Part shown: positions 33,648 to 42,543 of the stretch, in pieces
How positions within the stretch are numbered: position 1 is the first letter of the stretch
How the letters are laid out: each line of letters begins with the position of its first letter
NCBI GenBank assembly: GCA_965115885.1
Contig: OZ220479.1
Location: forward strand, 434,001 to 498,000
DNA length: 64,000 nucleotides
Reading direction: 5' to 3'
From: BD2-11 sp965115885
Lineage (GTDB): Bacteria > Gemmatimonadota > Gemmatimonadetes > Longimicrobiales > Gaopeijiaceae
The notes under the pieces: generated by a model
Databases searched by the model: none
What the model was told of the DNA's origin: nothing
What the model saw: the letters and a program-made list of their open reading frames with translations, nothing else
Program-made: the position numbers and the translations under genes

Positions 33648-36039
33648 ACTGATCGGCAAGGACTTCGCGCCCCCGGACGTCGTCGCCAAGGTGACCGGCA
33701 GAGCCCGCTACGCGGAGGACTTCCGCGCCGACGGCATGCTCTTCTGCCGACTCGTCACGAGTCCCATGCCCCACGCCCGCGTGCGCGCCATCGACCCTTC
33801 CGAGGCGCTCGCCATGGAGGGCGTGGCGGCCGTCCTGACGGCGGACGAAGTGCCGGAGATCGAGGCGCCCGGCAACCCCATCCTCACCAACACGCCCCAC
33901 TTCGTGGGCGAGCCGATCGCCGCGGTCGCCGCCGTCGACGAGACCACCGCCCATGACGCCATCGCCAGGATCGAGCTCGACCTCCAGCCGCTGCCCTTCG
34001 TGGTGGATCCGCTGGAGAGCCTGCGCCCGGGCGGTCCCAACGCGCGCGAGGAAGGCAACGTCACCCAGCGCGGCGAGCCGATCGGGGAGGTGAAGTGGAC
34101 CGAGGAGGACTTCGCCGCCGCTTCGGGCGGCCGGTTGCCCATGGGCGAGGTCACCACGGAGTGGGCCTACGGGGACGCGGAAGCCGGCTTCCGCGAGGCC
34201 GCCGTGGTGCTCGACGAGACCTTCGTCACCGCGGGCACTTCGCATCACTCGATGGAGCCGCGCACGGCGATGGCCTACTGGCGGAACGGCAAGTGCCACG
34301 TCTTCGGATCGAGCCAGAGCCAGAGCGCGACGCTGAACGGGCTGGCGCGCTACGTCGGCGTCCCGCCCGAGGATCTGGTCTTCGTGGGCGAGTACTGCGG
34401 CGGCGGGTTCGGCTCCAAGGGAAGCGCCTATCCGATCATGGCGGTTCCGGCGCACATGGCGCGGAAGACGGGGCGTCCGGTGATGATGCGCGTCAGCCGC
34501 GCCGAAGAGTACGCCATCGGATCCGCGCGGGCCGGCTTCCAGGGCCGCATCCGCATGGGCTTCCGTCGCGACGGGCGGATCAGCGCGGTCGACCTCTTCA
34601 TCGTGCAGGAGAACGGACCCAACAGCGGATTCGGGGACTTCAACAGCGCCGCCGGCGCCGTCACCATCGTCTACACGCCGCTGGCGATGCGCTTCCGCGG
34701 CATCCCGGTGCTCACCAACACGCCCGCGCGAGGCGCCCAGCGGGGACCCGGCCAGAACCAGATCGCCTGCGCGGTGGAGCCCCTGCTCGACAAGGCCGCG
34801 GCGCAGCTGGGCATCGACCCGCTGAACATCCGCGCCGTCAACGCGCCCGACTCGAATTCGCTCTACGGCGGGAGCCGGGTGCCGATCACCAGCGCCCATC
34901 TGGGCGAGGCGCTGGTCAAGGGCGCCCAGCGCTTCGGTTGGGAGGAGCGGCGTGCGCGCAGCGGCCGTCGCCGGGGATCGCGCGTGACCGGGGTCGGGAT
35001 CGGCCAAGCCTACCACGGAGCGGGTCAGAGCGGCCGGGACGGGCTGCTGCGCATCGCGCCGGACGGCAGGTTGCACATCCACACCGGGGTCGGGAACCTC
35101 GGGACCTACTCCTATGCCGGCACCTCCCGCGTCGCGGCCGAGATGCTCGGATACGAGTGGGAGAACGTCGAGTTGGTGCGGGGCGACACCTCGCTCAACC
35201 TCGCGTCCAGCAGCGCGCAGGTCGGCAGCAACACGACTTTCACCATGACCCGCGCCGGCTACGCGGCGGCGACGGACGCGTTGGAGAAGCTGAAGGCGAT
35301 CGCGGCCATGGAGCTGGGCGGCGCTCCCGAGGACTACGACGTGGGGGAGGAGGCGACGTTCGCGCGCGCCGACCCCGCGCGCCGCATCGGCCACGCCCGG
35401 GCGGCGTCGAGGGCCGTCGAGCTGGGCGGCCGCTTCAGCGGCGAGGAGTTCCCCGACGATCTGGACGACGTCACCGGGCGCTCGGTGCGCAACCTCGCGG
35501 GCAGCGGCCTGATCGGGGTCGCCCGCGACAACCTGCCGCGCAACGACGTCGTGCCCGCGCTCGCCGCCGGCTTCGTCGAGATCGAATTGGATCTCGAGAC
35601 CGGGACGTACGAGATCGTCGATTACCTGGGCGTGGCCGACTGCGGCACCGTGGTGCACCCCATGGGGCTGGCGGCCCAGGTGAAGGGCGGCGCGGTGATG
35701 GGTTTCGGGATGGCCTGTCTCGAGCGCCACGTCTACGACACGCGCTACGGGGTGGCGGGCAACGTCGGTTTCCACCAAGCCAAGCCGCCCTCGTACCTGG
35801 ACGTGCCTTCGCGGATGGACTGGGACGCCACCGACATCGCCGACCCGCAGAATCCGGTGGGCGCGAAGGGGGTGGGCGAGCCGCTCATGGGGTGCGCGGC
35901 GGCGGCTCTGCTGTGCGCCATCTCGGACGCGCTCGGCGGCCACTACTTCAACCGCACGCCGGTGGTCCCGGACATGATCGTGAACGCCGTGGCCCGGCGG
36001 TCTCCGCCGCATCGGCCGCTTCAGGTCAACACGCAGTGA
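33640..36039 (+). CDS. Molybdopterin-binding catalytic subunit (PaoC/XdhA-like)
   Basis: The 799-residue catalytic subunit of the xanthine oxidase family. Aldehyde-oxidase a/b hammerhead at the N-terminus (VTGRARYAEDF, residues 14-24), Moco-binding GGGFGSKG, GQNQIACAVEP, and the catalytic Glu in GAKGVGEP near the C-terminus. It has no signal, consistent with hitch-hiking on the Tat-bearing small subunit. It overlaps the small-subunit gene by 8 bp and is followed after 10 bp by the FAD subunit. Residues around 660-700 look like an isoquinoline-1-oxidoreductase or PaoC-type active site; the actual aldehyde or N-heterocycle substrate cannot be read from sequence. Confidence 0.93.
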   Translation: MAELIGKDFAPPDVVAKVTGRARYAEDFRADGMLFCRLVTSPMPHARVRAIDPSEALAMEGVAAVLTADEVPEIEAPGNPILTNTPHFVGEPIAAVAAVDETTAHDAIARIELDLQPLPFVVDPLESLRPGGPNAREEGNVTQRGEPIGEVKWTEEDFAAASGGRLPMGEVTTEWAYGDAEAGFREAAVVLDETFVTAGTSHHSMEPRTAMAYWRNGKCHVFGSSQSQSATLNGLARYVGVPPEDLVFVGEYCGGGFGSKGSAYPIMAVPAHMARKTGRPVMMRVSRAEEYAIGSARAGFQGRIRMGFRRDGRISAVDLFIVQENGPNSGFGDFNSAAGAVTIVYTPLAMRFRGIPVLTNTPARGAQRGPGQNQIACAVEPLLDKAAAQLGIDPLNIRAVNAPDSNSLYGGSRVPITSAHLGEALVKGAQRFGWEERRARSGRRRGSRVTGVGIGQAYHGAGQSGRDGLLRIAPDGRLHIHTGVGNLGTYSYAGTSRVAAEMLGYEWENVELVRGDTSLNLASSSAQVGSNTTFTMTRAGYAAATDALEKLKAIAAMELGGAPEDYDVGEEATFARADPARRIGHARAASRAVELGGRFSGEEFPDDLDDVTGRSVRNLAGSGLIGVARDNLPRNDVVPALAAGFVEIELDLETGTYEIVDYLGVADCGTVVHPMGLAAQVKGGAVMGFGMACLERHVYDTRYGVAGNVGFHQAKPPSYLDVPSRMDWDATDIADPQNPVGAKGVGEPLMGCAAAALLCAISDALGGHYFNRTPVVPDMIVNAVARRSPPHRPLQVNTQ

Positions 36040-36049
36040 GGAGAGGGCC

Positions 36050-37039
36050 ATGACGAGGGACATGATGCCCCGCTTCGACCTGGTCCAGCCGAGCGACGTG
36101 GAGGCGGCGCTGGACCTGTTGCGCGAGCACGGTCGCGACGGTTGGGCGCTCGCCGGAGGCTACGACAGCTTCGACTGGTTCAAGAATCGGGACAAGCGGC
36201 CCTCCGTGGTGGTCGACCTGGAGGGGCTGGATGAGCTGAGGGGCGTGCGCCGGGTCGGCGGCGGCGTCGAGATCGGCGCCATGACCCGTCTCGCCGACAT
36301 CGAGAACCACCCGCTGGTGCGCGAGCGCTACGGGTTGCTGGCGGAGGCGGTGAGCGTGGTGGCCAGCCCGCAGATCCGCAACGCGGGAACGCTCGGCGGC
36401 AACGTCTGTCAGGACGCCCGTTGCTGGTACTACCGCTACGGCATGCCCTGCTACCGGGCGGGCGGGAACGTCTGCTACGCGGGCGCGCCCGAGGGCATGA
36501 ACCGCGAACACGCCGTCTTCGGCGCGGACCGTTGCGTGGCGGTCACGCCGTCGGACTCGGCGCCGGCGCTGGTGGCGCTGGACGCGGAGATGGTGGTGCG
36601 CAACGCCCGGGGGGAGCGGACGATTCCGGCCGGGGAGTTCTTCATGCCGCCGGGGGTGGACGTCACCCGCATGACCGTGCTCGGTCCCGAGGACCTGTTG
36701 ACCGCCGTCCGCATACCGGCCCGGTGGGCGGGCGGGCGCTTCCATTTCGAGAAGGTCGCGGACCGCAGGACCTGGGATTTTCCGCTGGTGAACGTGGCCG
36801 CGGCGTTCAGGGTGTCCGGCGGCCGCGTCGACGACGCGCGCATCGTTCTGGGCGCCGTGCAGTGCGTCCCTCGCCGCCTCGCCGACGTGGAGGATCTGAT
36901 TCGCGGCCGCGTGCCGAACGAGAGCGCGGCCGCCGAGGCGGGCGAGCTGGCTGCGCAAGGCGCCAAGCCGCTCAACTACAACGGCTTCAAAATCCCGCTG
37001 GTGAAGAACTTGGTGGCGCGCGCGGTGCGGAGCGCCTGA
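36050..37039 (+). CDS. FAD-binding subunit with extra [4Fe-4S] loop (PaoB/YagS-like)
   Basis: A 329-residue subunit. FAD_binding_5 pattern LAGGYDSFDWFKNR (expected AGGTD/GGYD loop) and IRNAGTLGGNVCQD. A Cys-rich insertion follows (NVCQDARCWYYRYGMPCYRA, GGNVCYAG, DRCVAV), the place where PaoB and 4-hydroxybenzoyl-CoA reductase carry a [4Fe-4S] cluster. The C-terminal CO-dehydrogenase flavoprotein domain contains VNVAAAFRVSGGRV. Gene order here is small-large-medium, not small-medium-large as in E. coli paoABC. No maturation chaperone (XdhC/PaoD type) follows in this window. Confidence 0.92.
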   Translation: MTRDMMPRFDLVQPSDVEAALDLLREHGRDGWALAGGYDSFDWFKNRDKRPSVVVDLEGLDELRGVRRVGGGVEIGAMTRLADIENHPLVRERYGLLAEAVSVVASPQIRNAGTLGGNVCQDARCWYYRYGMPCYRAGGNVCYAGAPEGMNREHAVFGADRCVAVTPSDSAPALVALDAEMVVRNARGERTIPAGEFFMPPGVDVTRMTVLGPEDLLTAVRIPARWAGGRFHFEKVADRRTWDFPLVNVAAAFRVSGGRVDDARIVLGAVQCVPRRLADVEDLIRGRVPNESAAAEAGELAAQGAKPLNYNGFKIPLVKNLVARAVRSA

Positions 37040-37388
37040 AGGTCCCGACCGAGCCCGAAAGCCGGGAGTTCCGACCCCGCGGCGGGGCTCTTCCGTTCGG
37101 GGAGGTCGAGTGGGCGCGGGCGGGAGGTTGCGGAAAGGGCGAGGCGAAGTCCCGCAGCTGATCGCCTTCCGCGGCGCGGCGGGGCGACGGTCGTCGTCTC
37201 CGCCAACTCTCGAGCGCGGCGCGGCGGCGTGCGGGGCGTCGCCGTCGACCGGGACGCCCGTTGCGTTGCGGGGAGCGATGCGCCCGAAAAGGCCGCCCTG
37301 GTCTCCGAACGCGGATGGGGCGCCCCCGGGAAGAGGGCCGCCCGGGTGGGGCGCGGGCGCTGGATTCCGTGGGATTCCGGTCTTCGGG
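37040..37388. other. Intergenic region after the oxidoreductase operon
   Basis: About 350 bp between convergent genes. A short GC hairpin (CCCCGCGGCGGGG at 37075) may help termination. Nothing else is recognised. Confidence 0.4.
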
Positions 37389-38423
37389 TTACGGTCGGAA
37401 GCGGATCCACTTGGTGATGCGCCGCTGGCTCACCTCCGCGCCGTAGACGTTGCCCTCGTCGTCCACCGCGACGCCTTCGGGCCCGCTGAAGCCCATCACG
37501 TTGGGGATGTCGTCCGGGAGGAAGTGCCGCACCCAGCCCTCGCGCGCGTCGCCGATGCGGATGCCCTTCTCCCAGCCGGCGTTGCGCTGTCCGGTGAAAT
37601 CGTTGGGTGCCGGACTCGACTCGGAGTCGGCCACGTAGATGTTGTCGTCGGCGTCGATGTAGATTCCGCTGGGGCGGCCGAACTGCGTCCAGATGGCGAG
37701 GAAATTGCCCTCCTGGTCGAAGAGCTGGATGCGGTTGTTGTAGCGGTCGCCGACGAAGATGCGCCCCTGCGAGTCCATCGCCAGCGCGTGCGGGTCGCGG
37801 AACTCGCCGGGCCCGTAGCCGAGCTGGCCCCAGGTCTCCATGTAGGTGCCGTCGGCCGCGTAGCGGACGATCCGTCCCTTGGTGCGGTCGTGGGCGTCCG
37901 CGACGTAGATCTGGCCGTTGGGCGCCACCAGCACGTCCGACGGCTGAGTGAGACGGTCGGGCGGATCGCCGGCCTCTCCGGGCGTCCCCAGCGTCATCAG
38001 CAACTCGCCCTCGGGGGAGAACTTGAGCACCGCGTGCCCGGTCGCGGTCGCGCCGGGTCGCCACGCGTCCGTCACCCAGAGGTTCCCCTCGTGGTCCACG
38101 TCGATCCCGTGCGGCCACGCGATCATGCCGCCTCCGAAGCTCCGCAGCAGGTTCCCCTCCTTGTCGAACAGGAGGATGGGATCGACGTCCGAGCCGACGC
38201 AGGTGTTCGCGCCGCAGCGCTCCGCGACCCAGATGTTGCCGTCCAGCGCGATCTCCACCGCGCTCGTCGAACCCCACTCCCTGCCTTCGGGGAGTTCCCC
38301 CCATCCGTAGACGGGCCGGAAGGGGTTGGTGGTCGCGGACTGGGCTCGAAGCGGGATCGCGGCGGCGAGGGCCGTCGCGGCGAAGATTCCAGAAGCGATC
38401 GTGGCGTGCTTCCATCCGGTCAT
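37389..38423 (-). CDS. Exported NHL-repeat protein (peptidylglycine-lyase-like beta-propeller)
   Basis: A 344-residue protein with signal peptide ending at LRAQS. At least five NHL-type units: VEIALDGNIWVAERCG, IDVDHEGNLWVTDAW, VLVAPNGQIYVADAHDR, LAMDSQGRIFVGDRYNNRIQLF and IYIDADDNIYVADSES. Similar proteins are annotated as peptidyl-alpha-hydroxyglycine alpha-amidating lyase-like; without checking the metal-binding residues I leave this open. One Cys pair (CGANTC) might form a disulfide. It is a distant paralogue of the lipoprotein at 11625-12776 but lacks a lipobox. Confidence 0.85.
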   Translation of the reverse strand: MTGWKHATIASGIFAATALAAAIPLRAQSATTNPFRPVYGWGELPEGREWGSTSAVEIALDGNIWVAERCGANTCVGSDVDPILLFDKEGNLLRSFGGGMIAWPHGIDVDHEGNLWVTDAWRPGATATGHAVLKFSPEGELLMTLGTPGEAGDPPDRLTQPSDVLVAPNGQIYVADAHDRTKGRIVRYAADGTYMETWGQLGYGPGEFRDPHALAMDSQGRIFVGDRYNNRIQLFDQEGNFLAIWTQFGRPSGIYIDADDNIYVADSESSPAPNDFTGQRNAGWEKGIRIGDAREGWVRHFLPDDIPNVMGFSGPEGVAVDDEGNVYGAEVSQRRITKWIRFRP

Positions 38424-38950
38424 CGGTCGGGTCTCCGGCGGGTTTGGTGGGGAGCGGGGTTGTGGGCTCGGGCGGGGCTGCGGAAGCTGCAGGGTGCGGG
38501 CGGAGGACGCGGCATCGGTCGCCGTTCACTGGGGCCGCCGGTTGCCGCCATCATGCGGAAAAACGTAGCTACGGGACTGCGTTCCAACGCCTTCCACGCT
38601 TCCGTTTCCGCGAACCGCCGTCCTTTCCCGATCCACGGGTGGCGTTCGCAAGAACCCACCGCGCTGCTTTCGCGTATCCGATCATCGGCTTCGGCGTCGG
38701 CTGAGTCACGACACAGGCGGCAACCCGGTTTCTCGCGGGGCTCCCTACGCCCATGTTGGTGCCCACGCAGTGCGAGCGCGGACAGCTCACATCGGGGAAC
38801 ATGCGTGCGTTCGGTGAGTAGCGCAACCTCTTGCGGGAGCCCTGTCCGATTCCGATCTTTCGTCGCACGTTCCTCCCACAATATGGTTGGTGAACTTTAA
38901 TAATTTTCGTCACTTCGAAACACAACGAAGCTGAAGCGAGGGGGAGAATC
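38424..38950. other. Intergenic region upstream of the HicBA-like pair
   Basis: About 525 bp. The right end is AT-richer (TTTAATAATTTTC near 38900) and may contain the antitoxin promoter; a small inverted repeat CTTCG/CGAAG near 38913-38930 could be an operator. A good Shine-Dalgarno (AGGGGGAG) precedes the ATG at 38951. No gene is supported. Confidence 0.45.
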
Positions 38951-39337
38951 ATGAGCGTCCCAGACCGACTCGTAGTCGTCACCGCCAGCGTTTCGGTGGC
39001 GCGTTACGCGCAAACCCAGATGTTTTCGGCACGGTTCGCGGATCTAGGGATCACATCCTTCGGCACTTCGCCAGAGGATGCGATCGCGGAGCTGAAGAAC
39101 CACTACAGGTTCTTCATCGATGCTCTTCGCGAGGAAGGCGTGCTGGAGCAAACCTTGAACGACTTGGGCGCTCAGTGGTGGTGGGCGGACGAGTACCCGG
39201 AAGACAAGCCACCCTACGAGAACACCCGCGAGGAGGAGTCGGATCAAAAGAAGAAGTTGCGGCAGGCGTTGTCGGCAAGCCAGTGGAATCCTGCCGATGC
39301 GGCCTCCAGCAGCCAGTCACTTGCCGCTGCGGCTTAA
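38951..39337 (+). CDS. HicB-like antitoxin
   Basis: A 128-residue protein. The HicB partial RNase H-like core is recognisable: FSARFADLGITSFGTSPEDAI followed by the helix AELKNHYRFFIDALREEGVL. The C-terminal 50 residues are polar and look disordered, with no clear HTH or RHH DNA-binding domain. It is followed after 9 bp by a HicA-like gene, the antitoxin-first order seen in many HicBA loci. Base composition is lower in GC than the neighbours, suggesting acquisition. Assignment rests on the core pattern and the partner. Confidence 0.65.
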   Translation: MSVPDRLVVVTASVSVARYAQTQMFSARFADLGITSFGTSPEDAIAELKNHYRFFIDALREEGVLEQTLNDLGAQWWWADEYPEDKPPYENTREEESDQKKKLRQALSASQWNPADAASSSQSLAAAA

Positions 39338-39346
39338 AGCGTAAGC

Positions 39347-39586
39347 ATGCTGATTTCAACGGAAGCTGTCGCGCAGGCATTCGCTTCCATGGGGTTCAAG
39401 CGGCGAGGGGCTGGAAAACGCCATCTCTTCATACGCAACCATGTGGTGATTTCCTACGAAGAGGTGCGTCTCGGTTGCTTTGATTTGCACTATCTCTTCC
39501 AGGATGCCCGGAAGCGTGGGTTCGTCGAAGAACTGATTAGAGCCTTGTCCGAAAAGGACTTGGAGATCGCTGACCACAACTCCTAA
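39347..39586 (+). CDS. HicA-like toxin (candidate mRNA interferase)
   Basis: A 79-residue protein. The start STEAVAQAFASMGFKRRGAGKRHLFIRN resembles the double-stranded-RNA-binding fold of HicA, in which a conserved His in a G-S-H-H pattern is catalytic; here the place reads GKRHLF. The rest (YEEVRLGCFDLHYLFQDARKRGFVEELIRAL) is longer than a minimal HicA. The partner gene and size support a toxin-antitoxin pair, but the fold is not certain. Its stop codon lies inside a 20-bp hairpin arm. Confidence 0.6.
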   Translation: MLISTEAVAQAFASMGFKRRGAGKRHLFIRNHVVISYEEVRLGCFDLHYLFQDARKRGFVEELIRALSEKDLEIADHNS

Positions 39587-39623
39587 CCCATCCGTTGGAG
39601 CAGGGATGGGTTAGGAGTTGTGG
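39574..39623 (+). terminator. Perfect 20-bp hairpin overlapping the HicA-like stop codon
   Basis: Arms CCACAACTCCTAACCCATCC (39574-39593) and its exact complement (39604-39623), with a 10-nt loop. The TAA stop is in the first arm. No U tract follows, so it may terminate inefficiently, protect the mRNA 3' end, or be a recombination scar. Confidence 0.7.
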
Positions 39624-39930
39624 CGGGCGACGCGAAGTGGGCGCTGGCGGCGCTCAGCATCTTCGAGCGACAACTCGAGCTTCGTGGTTGCGGATGCCGA
39701 CAGGGGAATCCACCGACGCGTCCATTGTCTCGACGGTGCCGCCCTGGGTCGGGATCTCCCCGACCCAGGTTATAGGTGGCGTCCGCACGGTCGGCGCGAA
39801 CCGGGCAACGGCATCTGAAAGGGGTGAGGGTGCCCGGAACCCGTCTCCCTCTCCCTGAGCGAAACAGGCGCCCCGACGCGGGGCGTAGTGTTCCCGAGCG
39901 CATCCCGATCGCCGAACTCGGACATCCGCC
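39624..39930. other. Intergenic region before the GPP34 gene
   Basis: About 300 bp. A smaller inverted repeat lies at about 39749-39771 (CTGGGTCGG and CCGACCCAG). No gene is supported. Confidence 0.45.
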
Positions 39931-40653
39931 ATGTCTTCCCGCCACGACCTCCATCTTCACGAACAGCTTCTGCTCCTGGTGCTGCGCGACCGCGAGGGCA
40001 CCGTGGACTACCGCGCCGGCTTCTACAATCTGGCGATGGGCGGAGCCGTCCTCGCCGAACTCGCGCTCGCCGGGGTCGTACGCGTCGAGGAGAGCGGGAA
40101 GGCGCTCGTGGAGGCGATGCCGGGCACGGCCCGTCCCCGGGACGAGATCATGGCCGAGGCGTTGGAGCGGATTCGCGCGTCCAAGCGTCGGCGCCGCGCT
40201 TCCTCCTGGGTGTCGATCTTCGGAAACATCAAGCGGCTCCGCCACCGGACCGCGTTGGGGCTGTGCCGTCGGGGCGTCCTGCGCACGCGGGAATCCCGGA
40301 TCCTGCTCGTCTTCAGCCGCAAGCTCTATCCGGCCATCGACCCCGGCCCGGAACGCGAGCTGATCGCCGATCTGCGCGAGGCCGTGATGGGGGACGGCGA
40401 CGTCGAAGCCGGGCTGGGCGCCGTGATCGCCTTGGCCCACGTCACGGGCTCGCTCCGGATCCATTTCGAACGCAAGGAGCTCAAGGCACGCAAAGCGCGG
40501 CTGAAGGCGATCGGCGCCGGAGAGCGCTTCGCGAGCGGCGCCGGGCATGCCGCCCCGGCGGCCCGGGACGCGGCGAAGGCGGCCGTGGCGGCGGCCCGGG
40601 CGGCGGTGGCGGCGGCTCGGACGGCGGTGATCGTCACCACCAGCCCGCCGTGA
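39931..40653 (+). CDS. GPP34 (GOLPH3-like) family protein
   Basis: A 240-residue protein with the GPP34/GOLPH3 pattern: LHEQLLLLVLRDREGTV, then NLAMGGAVLAELALAGVVRV, and LYPAIDPGPERELIADLREA with a central FGNIKRLRHRTALGLCRRGVL. Eukaryotic GOLPH3 binds phosphatidylinositol-4-phosphate at the Golgi; bacterial homologues occur mainly in Actinobacteria and some other phyla with unknown roles (family knowledge). The last 40 residues are an Ala-rich low-complexity helix (AAKAAVAAARAAVAAAR). It is isolated, convergent with the amidase gene. Confidence 0.88.
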   Translation: MSSRHDLHLHEQLLLLVLRDREGTVDYRAGFYNLAMGGAVLAELALAGVVRVEESGKALVEAMPGTARPRDEIMAEALERIRASKRRRRASSWVSIFGNIKRLRHRTALGLCRRGVLRTRESRILLVFSRKLYPAIDPGPERELIADLREAVMGDGDVEAGLGAVIALAHVTGSLRIHFERKELKARKARLKAIGAGERFASGAGHAAPAARDAAKAAVAAARAAVAAARTAVIVTTSPP

Positions 40654-40775
40654 CGCCTCGTTCTCCTCGCGCGCGCGCCGCAGCTTGCGGCGGGGACGCG
40701 CACGCCGGCTGCCGGGATCGCGAGCGGGAGATTCGGTCGGCAGCCCCGCCTCGAGGCTGCGCAACGCGACCTGCC

Positions 40776-42536
40776 TCAGGACGGCGAAGGACGTCGCGGA
40801 GGCGGGCGGTCGGCGAACGCCGGTCCCGGCGTCCGGGCCCCAATAAGGTCCGAGGACGGCGTTTCGGCGCGCGACCTTCTCGCGGTCGGCGCCGGTGGGT
40901 CGGGTTCGGAAGGACGGGAGGGGCGGGGCGACGCTCGGCGCCGGATCGTTTCTCCGGGGAGCGCGGGCGCGTGCACGGGATCGCGACGCACCCGGGTGGC
41001 CTGTTCGAAGGCGTAGCCCAGGGCGAGCAGCCGGGCTTCGCCGAAGGGCCGTCCCAGGAACGAGATTCCCACCGGTAGCCGGTCGCTGGTGAAGCCGGCC
41101 GGAACGATCAGATCGGGGAGCCCGCTCATGTTGGCCATGTTGGTCGCGGAGGGCGCGGGGTCGGGGGAGGACGAGCCCCGGCTCGCGCCCGCGGGACCGG
41201 GCCGCGTGGGCGAAGTGGGATAGACGACGGCGTCGAGCCGCTGGTCGTCCAGCGACCCGATCAGGATCGCGCGCAGCAACGGGAGGCCGTGGTCGCGCAT
41301 CGCCGTGTACTCGTAGTCGTCGGGGGTGCCGGCGTCCAGTTCCCGCTGGAAGAGCGCCCAGCGCGTGGGGTTGGGCACGCCGCCTTCCGGCGGCGCCGCG
41401 AGCATCTCGCCGGCGCGCTCGATCATCTCTTCCAGCGTGCGCGGATACCCGGGCGCCAGCTCCGCCAGGTACGCCTCGATCTGCCCCCCGAACTCGCGCC
41501 AACGTATGGTGGTGTAGAACTGCGCCTTGGCCTCGAGCAGCCACGGCGGATAGCGCACGTCCACCACGGTGGCGCCGGCCGCGCGCATCGCGTCCAGCCC
41601 CGCCTCGACGATCCAGTCGACCTCGGGGTCGTGGCCCAGGAAGTCGCGCGCGATCCCGATGCGCGCCCCGTCGAGCGCCCTCTCGTCGAGGAATTCGGTG
41701 TAGTCGTTCTCGTAGCGGCCCTCGCTCGCCGAGGTCGCCTCGTCGGCGGAATCCACCCCCACCATGACGCTCATCATGGCCGCGACGTCGTACACGTGGC
41801 GGGCCATCGGGCCGGCGGTGTCGAAGGTGAGCGCGAGCGGCACGATGCCGTCTCGGCTGAGCAGTCCGCGGGTGGGTTTCAGTCCGGCGATGCCGTTGGA
41901 TGCGGCGGGGCCGCGCACCGATCCCCCGGTGTCGGTGCCGATGCCCAGCTGGGCGTAGGACGCGGCGATGGCCACTCCCGTGCCCCCGGAGGACCCGGAA
42001 GGCGTGCGGGTCGGATCGTGCGGGTTGCGCATCGGTCCGCTGACGGAGCCTAGCGCGACTCCCGACGCGAACTCGCTCATCGTGGTCTTGGCCAGGACGA
42101 CGGCGCCCGCCTCCCGGAGCTTGCGCACGATGAAGGCGTCGTCGGGAGGAATCGAGCCTCGGAGCAGGAGCGAGCCCGCGGTGGTGGGCATGTCGCCGGT
42201 GTCCACGTTGTCCTTGAGCACCACCGGGATTCCGTGCAGCGGGGAGCGGGGTCCCCGGGCGCGCCGCTCCCGGTCGAGGGCCCGCGCCGTCTCCAGCGCT
42301 CGCGGGTTGAGGGTCAGGACGGCGTTGAGCCTCGGCCCCCGGGCGTCGTACGCCTCGATGCGCGCCAAATAGAGCTCGACCAGCCGTTCGGAGGTGAGCG
42401 AGCCCGCCTCGAAGGCCGCGTTGACGTCCGCGACGGTGGCCTCCGAGAGGGAAAGGGACTGGGCTTGCGCGAGCGCGGGCAGGACGGCGACGGCCAGCCA
42501 GACGGCGAGTCCGCGGCGGATCGCGGTGGGATTCAT
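40776..42536 (-). CDS. Exported amidase-signature hydrolase
   Basis: A 586-residue protein with signal peptide ending at LAQAQS. The Ser-cisSer-Lys triad is visible: K108 in PVVLKDN, cis-Ser in TPSGSSGG (S182/S183), nucleophile S206 in DTGGSVRGP. C-terminal features (MANMSGLPDLIVPAGF, PVGISFLGRPFGEARLL) fit amidases acting on small amides or peptides. The last 60 residues are Pro/Arg-rich and probably not part of the fold. It starts 7 bp downstream of the plug-like membrane gene on the same strand, so the two may be co-expressed. Confidence 0.93.
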   Translation of the reverse strand: MNPTAIRRGLAVWLAVAVLPALAQAQSLSLSEATVADVNAAFEAGSLTSERLVELYLARIEAYDARGPRLNAVLTLNPRALETARALDRERRARGPRSPLHGIPVVLKDNVDTGDMPTTAGSLLLRGSIPPDDAFIVRKLREAGAVVLAKTTMSEFASGVALGSVSGPMRNPHDPTRTPSGSSGGTGVAIAASYAQLGIGTDTGGSVRGPAASNGIAGLKPTRGLLSRDGIVPLALTFDTAGPMARHVYDVAAMMSVMVGVDSADEATSASEGRYENDYTEFLDERALDGARIGIARDFLGHDPEVDWIVEAGLDAMRAAGATVVDVRYPPWLLEAKAQFYTTIRWREFGGQIEAYLAELAPGYPRTLEEMIERAGEMLAAPPEGGVPNPTRWALFQRELDAGTPDDYEYTAMRDHGLPLLRAILIGSLDDQRLDAVVYPTSPTRPGPAGASRGSSSPDPAPSATNMANMSGLPDLIVPAGFTSDRLPVGISFLGRPFGEARLLALGYAFEQATRVRRDPVHAPALPGETIRRRASPRPSRPSEPDPPAPTARRSRAETPSSDLIGARTPGPAFADRPPPRRPSPS

Positions 42537-42543
42537 GGGGCGT

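Noticed and set aside
38569..38982. 137-codon minus-strand frame upstream of the HicB-like gene
   Set aside because: It overlaps the HicB-like start and its likely promoter, and has no family resemblance.
39749..39771. Inverted repeat CTGGGTCGG/CCGACCCAG as a second terminator
   Set aside because: Short arms, no T tract and no gene ending close by.
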